The notes beneath the pieces were generated by a model. It had not been told where the DNA came from and made no database searches. It saw only the letters and a program-made list of their open reading frames with translations. 6,425 nt of DNA, from assembly GCF_003463825.1 (NCBI RefSeq), contig NZ_QSDY01000087.1:1-6425 (forward strand), given 5' to 3'. Source of the DNA: Veillonella sp. AM51-8BH. Lineage in GTDB: Bacteria; Bacillota; Negativicutes; Veillonellales; Veillonellaceae. A program made the translations under genes and the position numbers. Shown here piece after piece: positions 6,257-6,425 of this stretch. Within the stretch, counting starts at the first letter, position 1, and each line of letters begins with the position of its first letter.

Positions 6257-6425
6257 ATGTACCAATATAATGGTATCCGTTTAGCAAAGGATACAACTAT
6301 AATTAATTGGAAATACGATTTTCCAACATTAGAGATACCTAAAAGAGTATTAACTTTTTTAGAGCGTAATAATATTAATACTTATAAAGATCTACTTAAA
6401 CTTGATGAAAATAATATACAGAAGT
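6257..6425 (+). CDS. N-terminal part of an unknown gene, cut by the window edge
   Basis: Fifty-six codons are visible from ATG 6257 and the frame is still open at the right edge. The start MYQYNGIRLAKDTTIINWKY is followed by a segment, about residues 33-55, reading RVLTFLERNNINTYKDLLKL. That pattern (two short helices around I-N-T-x-x-D-L-L) is like the helix-hairpin-type fold of the RNA polymerase alpha C-terminal domain and related DNA-contacting modules. The gene is 20 bases after the acidic protein on the same strand and therefore likely part of the same operon. The rest of the protein would be needed to say whether it is a helicase, nuclease or other effector. Confidence 0.6.
   Translation, partial: MYQYNGIRLAKDTTIINWKYDFPTLEIPKRVLTFLERNNINTYKDLLKLDENNIQK

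Overview
The window is AT-rich bacterial DNA with every gene on the + strand. Genes are tightly packed, Shine-Dalgarno sites are strong (GGAGG, AGGAGG, GAGGGG), GTG and TTG starts are used, and there is a classic intrinsic terminator. This fits a low-G+C Bacillota chromosome or mobile island. I cannot name the genus from the sequence. No tRNA, rRNA, CRISPR array, transposase or integrase is visible. The content looks like accessory, defence-type DNA rather than housekeeping DNA.

Region 1 (about 62-2250) is a three-gene operon closed by a perfect 14-bp-stem terminator. It encodes a ComF-like phosphoribosyltransferase (PRTase), a DprA/SMF-like Rossmann protein and a small HAD-fold hydrolase. 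A PRTase next to a DprA-like protein is the architecture of the ShosTA toxin-antitoxin-type antiphage system. The HAD gene is an addition to that two-gene core. ShosTA assignment is inferred from fold and gene order.

Region 2 (2251-2386) holds the end of the first unit, two short palindromes and a likely promoter with a consensus TATAAT for the next operon.

Region 3 (2387 to beyond 6425) is a second operon whose first genes overlap. It begins with a 662-aa GHKL (HSP90/MutL/histidine-kinase fold) ATPase that resembles the MORC-like ATPases found in restriction and defence operons. Two proteins of unknown function follow (282 and 235 aa), then a short acidic protein whose reading frame has no normal start and appears to need a +1 shift. 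Last is the beginning of another gene whose N-terminus contains a helix-hairpin-like segment. The tight coupling suggests one multi-protein complex. I do not recognise this set as a named system, so it is the best candidate here for something undescribed; its nuclease, helicase or methylase, if any, probably lies past the right edge.

Together the window looks like two adjacent antiphage or stress modules. The first probably acts through nucleotide chemistry sensed through DNA. The second would be driven by an ATP-dependent clamp-like protein.
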